A DNA stretch of 64,000 nt from Streptomyces sp. T12 (GTDB taxonomy: Bacteria > Actinomycetota > Actinomycetes > Streptomycetales > Streptomycetaceae): the NCBI RefSeq assembly GCF_028736035.1, contig NZ_CP117866.1, forward strand, positions 10,953,001 to 11,017,000. The letters run 5' to 3'. The number at the start of each line of letters is the position of its first letter. Position 1 is the stretch's first letter. Under the pieces are notes generated by a model that was given only the letters and a program-made list of their open reading frames with translations, did not search any database and was not told where the DNA came from. Shown piece by piece: positions 10,003 to 18,595 of the stretch. Made by a program: the position numbers and the translations under genes.

Positions 10003-11430
10003 CTAGGACATCACCCTGGCCACGAGCACGCAGGCGTCGTCCTCGCGCTCACTGACACCGAACTCCTCTACGACCAGCCGTACGCAGTCCTGTGCGGTGC
10101 GTGCCTCGCTGAAACGGGAGCCCAGTTCGAGGAGACGATCCACGGCGTCCGCTGTGCTGTGCCTCGGCACCAGTCCGTCCGAGTGCAGCAGGAGCAGGTC
10201 GCCCACCTCCAGGGTCTCCTCTGCCTGTGCGTAGACGGCACCCGAGGTGGCGCCGAGCAGGACGCCGTCCGGCGCATTCAGCCTGCGCCCCGTCCCGTCG
10301 CGGAACAGCAGCGGGGCGGGGTGTCCGGCCTGCGCCCAGGTCAGGGTGCGGGTCTCGGGCCGGTAGCGGCAGCAGAGGGCGCTGCCGAGGGCCGGCTGGA
10401 CGGTGGCGTCGAGTAACTGGTTGAGCCAGGACATCAGTTGCCCCGGCTGGGTGCCCGCCATGGCCATGCCGCGTACGGCGCCCAGCAGGGTCGCCATGCC
10501 CGAGGCCACGGCGACGCCGTGCCCGGTGAGGTCGCCGATGCTCAACATCGTTGCGCCGTCGGCCAGTTCGAGTGCGTCGTACCAGTTGCCGCCGATCAGC
10601 GCGCTCGTCGACGACGGCAGACGGTGAGCCGCGAGGTCCAGGGTCTCCGGGCCCCGGTGCGGGAGTCGCAGGGAGCCGCGCCACGGCGGCAGCACGGCCT
10701 CCTGCAGCTCGACCGCGAGCCGGTGCTCGCTCTGCGCGTGGTGCCGCTGGCGCTGGAGCGAGTCACGGGTCTCGCTCACCTCGCGCTGGCTGCGGCGCAG
10801 TTCGCTGACGTCCCGCAGCACGGCCCACATCGAGGCGGTGCTGCCGTCAGTGTCGAGCACGGGCTCGCCCATCATGTGCACGGTCCGGACCGCGCCGTCC
10901 GGCCGCACGACGCGGAACTCGCCGTCGATGGGCTGGGCGTCGACGAGGCAGTTCGTGACCATCGCCGTCAGCTTCGGCCGGTCCTCGTCGAGCACCAGGG
11001 ACGGCAACTCGTCGAGGGTGAGCGGTGGCTTGGCGGGGTCACGACCCAGGATCTGGTAGAGCTCGCCGGACCAACTGGCCTCGTCCGTCAGCAGGTTCCA
11101 CTCCGCGCTGCCGACCCGGCTGAGCAGCGAGCCGCGCCGGGGAGCGGGCGGCACGGCGTCGGGCGTGGCCGCGGGAGCCGCGTCCAGCAGGGCCGGGCCG
11201 TCCCGCAGTTGCGCCAGGTGCTCGTCGAGATCGTTGAGCTGGTGCAGGGCGAGGTCGTACAGCGCCCGCTGCCACCGCTCCTGCGGGTCCGAACCGTCGT
11301 CGCTGCGCGTGTCCCGCAGGGCGGCGTCGACGTCGCCCTTGAGTCGCCGCGTCTGCGATATGAGCGCTTCGACCGAGCCGCGTCCGGGCGGCTGAGCGGC
11401 GGGGCGGTCCGCAGAGAGATGGGGCGGCAT
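10003..11430 (-). CDS. PAS-domain PP2C/SpoIIE-type serine phosphatase
   Basis: 475 residues from ATG 11430, which has GGAG 6-9 bp upstream; a longer frame to 11568 lacks a good start. Order: N-terminal helical region, a PAS_3 domain (GSAEWNLLTDEASWSGELYQ ... FRVVRPDGAVRTVHMMGEP ... VLRDVSELRRSQ), a short coiled linker, then a SpoIIE/PP2C phosphatase domain with the metal Asp in SIGDLTGHGVAVASGM and LLLLHSDGLVPR. Such proteins dephosphorylate anti-anti-sigma factors of stress or developmental sigma cascades after PAS sensing. There is no RsbV/RsbW partner beside it. It is divergent from the SsgA-like gene across a long regulatory region. Confidence 0.88.
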   Translation of the reverse strand: MPPHLSADRPAAQPPGRGSVEALISQTRRLKGDVDAALRDTRSDDGSDPQERWQRALYDLALHQLNDLDEHLAQLRDGPALLDAAPAATPDAVPPAPRRGSLLSRVGSAEWNLLTDEASWSGELYQILGRDPAKPPLTLDELPSLVLDEDRPKLTAMVTNCLVDAQPIDGEFRVVRPDGAVRTVHMMGEPVLDTDGSTASMWAVLRDVSELRRSQREVSETRDSLQRQRHHAQSEHRLAVELQEAVLPPWRGSLRLPHRGPETLDLAAHRLPSSTSALIGGNWYDALELADGATMLSIGDLTGHGVAVASGMATLLGAVRGMAMAGTQPGQLMSWLNQLLDATVQPALGSALCCRYRPETRTLTWAQAGHPAPLLFRDGTGRRLNAPDGVLLGATSGAVYAQAEETLEVGDLLLLHSDGLVPRHSTADAVDRLLELGSRFSEARTAQDCVRLVVEEFGVSEREDDACVLVARVMS

Positions 11431-11860
11431 GACGCACTCCGATGCGAGGACGGTACGACCAAGGCTGACGGAAGGACCGTTACGACTGTTGCACAGCCCG
11501 CGACGCCCTGTAAGGGATTTGGCAACACCCGATACGGTGGTGCGCCTGGCATATGCCAGAGTCTTCACGGCGGGCTCATGCCATGCGATTGCCGTAGGTC
11601 GCCGAAGGGGTCAAGTCGTAGGCGGCGTACGTGATTTGACGTCCTGTCGGGGCGATTGTACGTCGCTCAATCGAGTGTTCGACGGTCGGATGTTCTAGGG
11701 GCGGGGCGCCGGTGGCCGTCTGTCCGGGCGATGCGCTCTTCGGGAGTGATGCAGGTCACATAAATGATGTGCGCTTCGGTGTAATGCAAACGGCGTTTGC
11801 GGGGTCGTAAAAGCACAGCGGCAAAACCGTCCTACCTCCGACCCGCAGGGGAGACCGCCC
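11431..11860. promoter_or_regulatory. 430-bp divergent regulatory region with two perfect palindromes
   Basis: It contains no credible gene. There are two perfect palindromes: CTGGCATATGCCAG (11546-11559) and GCAAACGGCGTTTGC (11786-11800). CACAT/ATGTG half sites flank AAATG at 11757-11771. TTGACG at 11636-11641 followed 17 bp later by TACGTC could be a weak promoter for the SsgA-like gene. The second palindrome lies about 60 bp before that gene's ATG, a usual operator position. Confidence 0.6.
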
Positions 11861-12274
11861 ATGGACATCGCCCTCGAGCAGCCCGCCCGCGCCCGCCTGA
11901 TCACCGGCGAGGAGCGCGAACTCGTCGTTTCCGCCAAGCTGCGGTACGCCTCCACGGACCCGCTGGCGGTGCACATCGACTTCCCGGGCGAGGTCTCCCT
12001 CGATGGCCATGGGGCCACCTGGACCTTCGCCCGGAGCCTGCTGGAGGAGGGCCTGCGCGAGCCGGCCGGGGACGGTGACGTGCACATCTGGCCGTGCGGC
12101 CAGGAGCGTACGGTCGTGGAGCTGCACTCGCCCTACGGCATGGCGCTGCTCCAGTTCGACGCTTGCGCCCTGAACCGCTTCCTGCTGCGGACCTACGCGG
12201 TGGTCGCGACCGGCGAGGAGGACCTCGGGGCGGTCGTGGAGCGAGGCCTGAGCTCGCTCTTCGGCAGCGTGTGA
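11861..12274 (+). CDS. SsgA-like sporulation/cell division protein (SALP)
   Basis: 137 residues with AGGGGAG upstream. The whole length matches the SsgA/SsgB family: LVVSAKLRYASTDPLAVHIDF, ATWTFARSLLEEGL, GDVHIWPCG and LHSPYGMALLQFDACALNRFL. SALPs exist only in morphologically complex actinomycetes and control septum placement, wall remodelling and spore separation; SsgB recruits FtsZ. I cannot say which paralogue this is. The neighbouring PP2C phosphatase and the palindromic intergenic region point to developmental regulation. Confidence 0.92.
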   Translation: MDIALEQPARARLITGEERELVVSAKLRYASTDPLAVHIDFPGEVSLDGHGATWTFARSLLEEGLREPAGDGDVHIWPCGQERTVVELHSPYGMALLQFDACALNRFLLRTYAVVATGEEDLGAVVERGLSSLFGSV

Positions 12275-12279
12275 GGAGG

Positions 12280-12310
12280 CCGGCCGGACGAGGAGACCGG
12301 CCGGACGAGG
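12280..12310. repeat. 14-bp direct repeat CCGGCCGGACGAGG, two copies
   Basis: Perfect copies at 12280-12293 and 12297-12310, just after the SsgA-like stop codon. Function unknown; probably a local duplication. Confidence 0.6.
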
Positions 12311-12328
12311 CGGCCGAGCGTAAGCGTA

Positions 12329-12366
12329 TGAGGAGGTGACCTGGCCGCCGCCGCGGTGCCTCCTCA
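12329..12366. terminator. Stem-loop between convergent genes
   Basis: TGAGGAGG (12329-12336) pairs with CCTCCTCA (12359-12366) around a GC-rich 22-nt loop. It lies between the stops of the SsgA-like gene and the baeRF3 gene and could serve both. Confidence 0.5.
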
Positions 12367-12377
12367 TCGCTCCCGCG

Positions 12378-13475
12378 TCAGTACCGCAGCACCCCGGCGA
12401 TCCCCTGGGCGTCGCTCAGTGTGCCGTCCGGTACGAAGCGGACCTCGGCGCCGGTCTCCAGGCACTGCTCGACGATCTCGTCCACGATGTCCTCGCGGGC
12501 GTCGAGGTCGCCGCTCTCGGCCGGGATGAGATGGTCGCCGCCCTCGCCGCGCACCGTCACCCGGTAGTTCTCCTCGACGGCCAGCAGCCGGATCCGGCCT
12601 TCGCGGGCGCTGCGCCAGACCTCGTCGACGCCGGCCGCGAACGCCTTGCGGCCGAGGGCGGTTTCGAGTTCCCGGGCCACGGCGTCGGTGTTCCTGCGGT
12701 CCTCGGCGGTGATCACCGGCCGGATCGCCTGCCACACCGCCTCGTGCGTGCCGTGCGCGAGCCCGCCGTGCGGGACGTGCACCGCGTCCTTGGTGGCGCC
12801 GCCGATCTCGTCCAGCAGGGACAGCGCCGCCTGCTCGCCGGTGATGTACAGCGGCCGCGGGTTGTCCCGGAGGATCGCGCTCATGGCGGAGTCCGCGTCC
12901 TTGAGGAAGTGGCGGGTGCCCTCGTCGCGGAACGTGCTCGGCATGTCGCCGATCTGTTCCTGGCGCTCGGCGTCGAAGTTGTCGAAACGCCTGGTCAGCG
13001 GGAAACCGCCGATGCGGGCCTCGGTGACGCGGTCCAGGCTGCCGGTCCACAGCGTGACACGGTCGGGGGAGACCGAGAGCACCCAGAACGGCCGCTCGGC
13101 GGCCTCCGCGGAGACGAGGTTGCGGGTCAGGAAGGTGTCCGAGAGCACCACGCGCTCGGGCACGGTTCGGGCGAGCGACCACACCTGGTGCTCACCCGGG
13201 GCGGCGAAGATCACCAGGCCGTCCTCGGCATAAGTGAGATCGACCTCGGCGAGGGCCTGGTCGAGCTGTCGCTCGACGTCCACCCGTCGTTCGCGGGTGA
13301 CCGAGGGATCGGCCTCCAGCTGTTTCTTGGCCTCGGCCACGGCATTGCGCAGCCGAACCTGGTCCTGGGCCCGATAGGGCTCTCGGCGATGCGTGGGCGT
13401 CAGCACGGACACGGCCGGATAGGGGCGCGGGCGCCGCAGCTCGATGAGGGTCGTGGGACTGAGTGCGTGCTCCAT
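12378..13475 (-). CDS. Bacterial eRF1-like protein (baeRF3 family)
   Basis: 365 residues, soluble. The start MEHALSPTTLIELRRPRPYPAVSVLTPTHRR, the FWVLSVSPDRVTLWTG segment and the C-terminal region with VDEIVEQCLETGAEVRFVPDGTLSDAQGIAGVLRY fit the baeRF3 family. The C-terminal third resembles the L7Ae-like domain 3 of archaeo-eukaryotic release factor 1 and Pelota. Family members have been proposed to act on ribosomes or tRNA under stress; experimental data are scarce. Databases often label them 'chemotaxis protein', which has no basis here. No partner such as an Hpf-like gene adjoins it. Confidence 0.7.
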   Translation of the reverse strand: MEHALSPTTLIELRRPRPYPAVSVLTPTHRREPYRAQDQVRLRNAVAEAKKQLEADPSVTRERRVDVERQLDQALAEVDLTYAEDGLVIFAAPGEHQVWSLARTVPERVVLSDTFLTRNLVSAEAAERPFWVLSVSPDRVTLWTGSLDRVTEARIGGFPLTRRFDNFDAERQEQIGDMPSTFRDEGTRHFLKDADSAMSAILRDNPRPLYITGEQAALSLLDEIGGATKDAVHVPHGGLAHGTHEAVWQAIRPVITAEDRRNTDAVARELETALGRKAFAAGVDEVWRSAREGRIRLLAVEENYRVTVRGEGGDHLIPAESGDLDAREDIVDEIVEQCLETGAEVRFVPDGTLSDAQGIAGVLRY

Positions 13476-13538
13476 AACAGCACGATAGGGCCGATTCGCC
13501 GATCGGGCATTAGGGGCAATCCCCTCGCCCCTGCGGAC

Positions 13539-15140
13539 CTACTCTCCGTCGTCCTCCGGCCCGCAGGAGCTGCCGTCGGCCGGCAGCGTGCCGTACAGCA
13601 GGAAGGTGTCGACCTTGCGGTGCACGCACTTGGAGGAGGCGTATCCGGTGTGGCCGCTGCCCTTGTTGTCCAGGACCACGGCCGAGGGGCCGAGCCGCCT
13701 CGCCGTCTCCACGGTCCAGCGGTACGGCGTCGCCGGGTCGCCGCGGGTGCCCACGAGGAGCATCTTCGACGTGTGCACGTCCTTCACGTCGTCGCGGATG
13801 AAGTCCGTGCCCCTGGGGCGGCCGTAGCACATCAGCACCTCGGTGAGCCGGTAGGGGCCGAAGACCGGTGACGCCTGCAGGTACTCGGCGCGCAGCCGGT
13901 CGAGATCGCCGATGATCTGCTCGTTCGTCGGGCGGTCGGGGTCGTCCGCGCAGTTGATCGCCATCAGCGCCGCGGGGAGGTTGTCGAGCGGGACCTCCTC
14001 GTCGTCGACGAGACCGCCGTCTGGGTTCCCGGTCTCCTCGGTCGCCTCGGTCTCGTCCCGGCGCGCGGGTGCGGCGCCGCCGGTGGCGAAGGTCTCGATG
14101 GCGTGTGTGTCGCCGTCCTCGACCAGCGAGGCGAGGGCCCGCTCCAGGGAGGGCCACAACTCCTCGCTGTAGAGCGCCTGTCCGATGGCGCCGACCAGGT
14201 CCTGCCCGGTGAACGGCTCACCGAAGGCCGACGGCACCGGGTCCTCGTCCAGCGAGTCGACGAGTTGTACGACCTGCTTGCGGGCCTCGCGGGGGTCCTG
14301 TCCGAAGGGGCAGGCGATGTCCTTCACGCACCAGTTGATGAACTCCTCCAGCGCCTTCTGCTGGCCCTTGGCGCCTGCCACCCCCTGCTCGGTCAGCGGT
14401 TCGGTCAGCGTGTCCACACCGTCGAGCACCAACCGGCCGACCTTTTCGGGGAATTGGGCGGCGTACACCGCGCCGAGCCGTGTTCCGTAGGAGAAGCCGA
14501 GGTAGTTGAGCTTCCTGTCGCCCAGGGCCTGGCGCATCACGTCCATGTCGCGTGAGGCGTTGACCGTGCCGATGTGGGGGAGCACGGGACCGGAGTGCCG
14601 GGCGCACGCGTCGGCCGCCTTCCTCAACTGCTTCAGGACGGACTGCGGATCACGGCCGATTTCCGTGCCGTCGTCCGTCACGGCGATGTCCTCCTCGCCG
14701 TCCCCGCAGCTGACCGGCGAGGACCTGCCGACGCCGCGCGGATCGAAGGTCACGATGTCGTAGCCGTCCGTCAGCTCCATGAAGTCCTTGCCGCCGGCGG
14801 CAAATTCAGGGACACCGGCGCCGCCCGGCCCGCCGAAGTTGAGCAGCACCGAGCCCTGCTTCCGGCCCGTGGCCCGGTAGCGGGCGAGCGCGAGGTCCAG
14901 CGTCCCCGCCCGGGGGTGGGCGTAGTCGAGGGGGACGGTGATCTTGCCGCACTGCAGATCCTTCGGCAGTCCCTCGCCGGGACACTTGGCCCAGGTGATC
15001 TTCTGCCGGTAGAAGCGGGCGAGGTCGGGCTCCGTGCCGTCCGTGGCCGCCGGCAGCCCCGTGCCGAGCAGGACCAGTCCGACCGCGCCGGTGACCGCGC
15101 AGCGGCGCAGTGAGGGCCGCGTTGACAGCTTGGCCAGCAT
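13539..15140 (-). CDS. Secreted S33-family peptidase (tripeptidyl aminopeptidase-like)
   Basis: 533 residues from ATG 15140, with GGAGG five bases upstream; a TTG at 15143 is less likely. A Sec signal (CAVTGAVGLVLLGTGLPAATDG) precedes an alpha/beta hydrolase fold. Visible are the oxyanion loop LLNFGGPGGAGV, the nucleophile elbow YLGFSYGTRLG, the late Asp in LLVGTRGDPATPY and the His in NKGSGHTGY. It resembles the Streptomyces mycelium-associated tripeptidyl aminopeptidases (Slp/Tap group), which trim secreted propeptides. An acidic insert (DETEATEETGNPDGG) sits between core and cap. Confidence 0.88.
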   Translation of the reverse strand: MLAKLSTRPSLRRCAVTGAVGLVLLGTGLPAATDGTEPDLARFYRQKITWAKCPGEGLPKDLQCGKITVPLDYAHPRAGTLDLALARYRATGRKQGSVLLNFGGPGGAGVPEFAAGGKDFMELTDGYDIVTFDPRGVGRSSPVSCGDGEEDIAVTDDGTEIGRDPQSVLKQLRKAADACARHSGPVLPHIGTVNASRDMDVMRQALGDRKLNYLGFSYGTRLGAVYAAQFPEKVGRLVLDGVDTLTEPLTEQGVAGAKGQQKALEEFINWCVKDIACPFGQDPREARKQVVQLVDSLDEDPVPSAFGEPFTGQDLVGAIGQALYSEELWPSLERALASLVEDGDTHAIETFATGGAAPARRDETEATEETGNPDGGLVDDEEVPLDNLPAALMAINCADDPDRPTNEQIIGDLDRLRAEYLQASPVFGPYRLTEVLMCYGRPRGTDFIRDDVKDVHTSKMLLVGTRGDPATPYRWTVETARRLGPSAVVLDNKGSGHTGYASSKCVHRKVDTFLLYGTLPADGSSCGPEDDGE

Positions 15141-15386
15141 CAATGCCTCCAGGGACGCCCGTCGCGGACCGGGATACGGCGTCCTCGATCACGATAAGGG
15201 GGCCCCGGAACGCACGCCTCCGGGCGAGCGGCCCGGTCTGGGCTGCCGTACGCTGCGCGCCTTGTGCGCGCGTCGGGCGGTCGGTAAGCGGAGGTCCTCG
15301 TACCGGTGGAGCGGATGATCTTTCGGTGAGTAGTGTGCACGTTCGAATGCCGGGCGACCGTCCGCGCGCTGAAAGTGAGCAGACAG

Positions 15387-16241
15387 ATGCAACCGACCTT
15401 CGTACTGGTTCACGGCGCCTTCGCGAACTCCTTCTCCTTCGCACCGCTCCAGGCAGAGCTCGGCCTCCTCGGACACCGCTCGGTCGCTGTGGACCTGCCA
15501 GGTCACGGCTTCGGGGCAACCTACGCGCGCGCCTATCAAGCCCCGCAGGACCTCGAAGGACTCGCCACCGCGCCCGGCTCGATCAAGGGCGTCACCCTCG
15601 CCGACAACGCCGCGCACCTGATCGGGATCCTGGAACGAGCACGGCGCAACGGCCCCGTGATCCTCGTCGCGCACAGTCGCGGTGGCATCACGGCCACCGC
15701 CGCGGCCAACGCACGGCCGGACCTCATCGACCGCATCGTCTATGTCTCGGCCTGGTGCCCGGTCGATCTCGACGTCGGTGACTACTACGCCGAACCGGAG
15801 ATGGCCACGGTCGACGCGGGTTCCCTGGCTGCGGCGATGGCCGGGAACCCGGCCGAACTCGGCCTGCTCCGGGTCAACTTCCGCACCGCGGATCCGGACG
15901 CTCTCGCGGCGTTCAAGGCGGCCTTCCTCGCCGACGGCACCGACGAGGAGTTCCTGACCTTCCTGAACACCTTCCAGCCCGACGAGAACCTGGATGTCGG
16001 CACCTCCTCCGACCGGGCGCAGGCCGCGACGTGGGGCCGCATTCCGAAGACCTACGTGCGCCTGGCCGACGACGCCAGTCTGCCGCGCGCCCTGCAGGAC
16101 CGGCTGATCCGCGAGGGCAACGCCCTCACACCGGACAACCCCTACGACGTGCGCACCCTCGAGGGCAGCCACCTGAAATGGCTGCTCACCCCGGCCCCGG
16201 CGGCTCGGCTCCTGGGGGAACTCGCCACGTTCGGCGGTTGA
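15387..16241 (+). CDS. Alpha/beta-fold hydrolase
   Basis: 284 residues from ATG 15387; a longer frame to 15333 adds unlikely residues. Motifs: oxyanion loop FVLVHGAFANSFSF, nucleophile elbow VAHSRGGITA, acid in the middle and final His in LEGSHLKWLLTPAP. There is no signal peptide. It belongs to the esterase/salicylate-esterase-like group. It is divergent from the S33 peptidase, with about 245 bp between starts. Substrate unknown. Confidence 0.85.
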   Translation: MQPTFVLVHGAFANSFSFAPLQAELGLLGHRSVAVDLPGHGFGATYARAYQAPQDLEGLATAPGSIKGVTLADNAAHLIGILERARRNGPVILVAHSRGGITATAAANARPDLIDRIVYVSAWCPVDLDVGDYYAEPEMATVDAGSLAAAMAGNPAELGLLRVNFRTADPDALAAFKAAFLADGTDEEFLTFLNTFQPDENLDVGTSSDRAQAATWGRIPKTYVRLADDASLPRALQDRLIREGNALTPDNPYDVRTLEGSHLKWLLTPAPAARLLGELATFGG

Positions 16242-16300
16242 TCACCAGTGGCGCAGCAGCCCCGCATGCGAGCAGCCGACGCAGGCCGCACCCTGGTGCC

Positions 16301-16516
16301 ATGGACGGCGATCAGCCCATCGCGATCTACCCGCCCGCCGAGGACGGCGGCCGACGGGTCCGTGCCGGTGACCATTTCCTCGGCATGGCGTACGGGCTGC
16401 TGGACGTTGCCGAGTTCCTGCGCCGGGCGGGAATCGAGGACGCCGACGAGGAGTACGTACGGCGGTCCAGGCTGATCGAGTGGCGCGGCGGCGGCCCCGA
16501 GGCGTGGCAGCGATGA
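16301..16516 (+). CDS. Small hypothetical protein, 71 aa
   Basis: It starts at ATG 16301 (MDGDQPIAIYPPAEDGGRRVRAGDHFLGMAYGLLDVAEFL), is acidic and ends RRSRLIEWRGGGPEAWQR. The composition and codon bias look genuine (third-position GC high) and the protein-like pattern is clear. I recognise no family. It sits 59 bp downstream of the hydrolase on the same strand. Confidence 0.55.
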   Translation: MDGDQPIAIYPPAEDGGRRVRAGDHFLGMAYGLLDVAEFLRRAGIEDADEEYVRRSRLIEWRGGGPEAWQR

Positions 16517-16765
16517 CTTCGGCCGGGCCTCGTTGCGTTCGGCCTTGGACAACGGGGCCGAAGCACGGTCAACCGCACGGCGCCCGCGCGTTCTGAGCGC
16601 CACTGTCCTGAGCGACAAGTCGAATGAAAGGGGAGTCATCACTCAGTTCGACAACCATGCCGCTCGATGGGGTGAAAGACCGATAAGCCATAACTCGAAT
16701 GGTTCATCGGCGTTTTATCCGGTGCGAGCGAGTGCTCGCGACCATGTCTGGAAGGCAGGGAACCT

Positions 16766-17416
16766 ATGAGACGGGTTACCCGAAACGGTGTGATCGCCTT
16801 CGCCGCCACCGGCGCGATGGCTGTGACGATGCCGGCGTATGCCGATTCCGCGGCGGACGGTGCCGCGGCCGACTCACCCGGGCTGATCTCCGGCAACACC
16901 ATCCAGCTCCCGGTGCACGTCCCGGTGAACGTGTGCGGCAACACCGTGAACGTGGTGGGGCTGCTCAACCCCGCCGTGGGCAACACCTGCACCAACGCGG
17001 GCGGTGGCAAGGCGGGAGCCGCGTCGAAGGGCGGGGCCTCGGCCGAGGGAAGCGGAAAGGATTCGCCGGGCGTCGTCTCCGGCAACACCATCCAGCTGCC
17101 GGTCCACCTCCCTGTGAACGTCAGCGGCAACACGGTGAACGTGGTCGGCGTCGGCAACCCGGCGACCGGCAACGAGTCCGTGAACACCCCCGGCAACCAC
17201 CCTCCGCGCACCACGAAGCCGACGCCGAAGCCGTCCGTACCGCCGGCGAGGCACCAGCCGCGTCCGGTGCCGCCCGCGTTCGTCCCGCACGGGCCCGAGG
17301 GCGCCCTCGCCCACACCGGAGCGGACCAGACCCTCGCCGCCGTGGCGGGCGGCACGCTTCTCGTCCTGAGCGGCGCCGTCCTGTACCGGCGCTTCCGTCC
17401 CCTGGCGGTGCGCTGA
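16766..17416 (+). CDS. chpB: Long chaplin with sortase signal (ChpB-type)
   Basis: 216 residues: signal peptide (about 1-26), chaplin domain 1 (40-77), linker, chaplin domain 2 (103-140), Pro-rich spacer, LAHTG sortase motif (181-185), a membrane helix and an Arg-rich end. This is the layout of ChpA-C, which class E sortases anchor to peptidoglycan so that the amyloid chaplin layer can lift aerial hyphae. Domain 1 keeps both Cys (C57, C75) while domain 2 has Ser at both places. The 249 bp upstream contain no other gene; this is presumably a developmentally controlled promoter. Confidence 0.92.
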   Translation: MRRVTRNGVIAFAATGAMAVTMPAYADSAADGAAADSPGLISGNTIQLPVHVPVNVCGNTVNVVGLLNPAVGNTCTNAGGGKAGAASKGGASAEGSGKDSPGVVSGNTIQLPVHLPVNVSGNTVNVVGVGNPATGNESVNTPGNHPPRTTKPTPKPSVPPARHQPRPVPPAFVPHGPEGALAHTGADQTLAAVAGGTLLVLSGAVLYRRFRPLAVR

Positions 17417-17443
17417 CCGCCGCCGCGCTTCGCGCACGGCACG

Positions 17444-17479
17444 GAAGGCCCCACCGGACCGGCAAGCGGTGGGGCCTTC
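17444..17479 (+). terminator. 13-bp perfect hairpin after the chaplin gene
   Basis: GAAGGCCCCACCG (17444-17456) pairs exactly with 17467-17479 around a 10-nt loop, 28 bp past the stop codon. No T-run. Confidence 0.8.
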
Positions 17480-17639
17480 GTCGTACCGAAGTGCCGAACA
17501 CCCGGGCGCCCATGGCCTTTTGGAACGCGTCAACGGCTTGATCACGCCGTGGCGCTCCTCCCGGACGATCCGCGAGGATGCTCCGTGCGCGGTCGATCAC
17601 CGTGCGCATGCAAAGTCCCCCAAGGAATGGAGCGCACCC

Positions 17640-18494
17640 ATGACCTCTCCGGCCCCCGAAGACCTCGTCGTCACCCGTGCAGGCCTCGACGACTGGCCGG
17701 TCATCCGCGGATGGGCCGCGGGTGAGGGCTGGAACCCGGGGCTCGCCGACGGACCGGCCTTCTTCGCCGAGGACCCCGACGGCTTCTTCCTCGGCAGGAT
17801 CGGCGGCGAGCCCGTCTCGGCGATCTCGGTCGTCAACTACGGCACGGACTACGCCTTCCTCGGCCACTACCTGGTCCGCCCCGACCTGCGCGGCCGCGGC
17901 CACGGCCTCACCACGTGGAAGACCGCGCTGGCCCACGCCGGAAACCGCACGATCGGACTCGACGGGGTCGTCGCCCAGCAGGACAACTACCGCCGCTCCG
18001 GCTTCGAACTCGCCCACCGCACGGTCCGGTTCAGCGGAATCGCCCCCGCCTCCGAGGTGCCTGCGGATGTGCGGGTCGTACGGTCCGAGGACATCGAGGA
18101 CATCACCGCGTACGACGCCACCTGCACCCCGGCCGACCGCCCCCGCTTCCTCGCGCACTGGCTCACCGGCACCGGACACCACGCCGTGGTCCGCCGCACC
18201 GGCGACCGCGTCACCGGCTACGGCGTGATCCGCGCCGGTCACGACTGCCCGCGCATCGGCCCGCTCTTCGCCGACACCGCCGAGGACGCGCGGGCCCTGT
18301 TCGCCGCCCTGACCGCCGAGCCGGCCGGTCGCGAGGTCGCCATCGACGTGCCCGAGCCCAACGCGGCGGGCGTGGCTCTCGCCGAGGCGGCCGGTTTCAG
18401 CCCCTCCTTCGAGACGGCCCGCATGTACACGGGCCCGGTGCGGCCGTACGCCGAGGAGCGTGTGTTCGGCGTCACCACCCTGGAACTGGGCTAG
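17640..18494 (+). CDS. GNAT-family N-acetyltransferase (double GNAT)
   Basis: 284 residues from ATG 17640, with AAGGAATGGA upstream. The N-terminal half is a clear GNAT domain with the acetyl-CoA loop HYLVRPDLRGRGHG (a Q/RxxGxG/A variant). The C-terminal half resembles the acetyltransferase-associated DUF1248/YitH-type domain (GYGVIRAG...IGPLFADTAEDARALF). The substrate is a small amine or protein terminus, unknown. Between this gene and the epoxide hydrolase (18495-18595) about 100 bp remain coding-like but have no start. Confidence 0.85.
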   Translation: MTSPAPEDLVVTRAGLDDWPVIRGWAAGEGWNPGLADGPAFFAEDPDGFFLGRIGGEPVSAISVVNYGTDYAFLGHYLVRPDLRGRGHGLTTWKTALAHAGNRTIGLDGVVAQQDNYRRSGFELAHRTVRFSGIAPASEVPADVRVVRSEDIEDITAYDATCTPADRPRFLAHWLTGTGHHAVVRRTGDRVTGYGVIRAGHDCPRIGPLFADTAEDARALFAALTAEPAGREVAIDVPEPNAAGVALAEAAGFSPSFETARMYTGPVRPYAEERVFGVTTLELG

Positions 18495-18595
18495 AGCCTG
18501 GGTGAGGACGACCTGCCCGGCGACTTCGAGGCCGCCCGCACCGTGTACCACGCCGCGATCCGCCAGCCGCAGGACCCGAAGCCCCGCAGGGTCGT

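Noticed and set aside
12378..13475. Chemotaxis protein
   Set aside because: Streptomyces has no flagellar chemotaxis and the sequence has no Che or methyl-accepting domain; baeRF3 fits.
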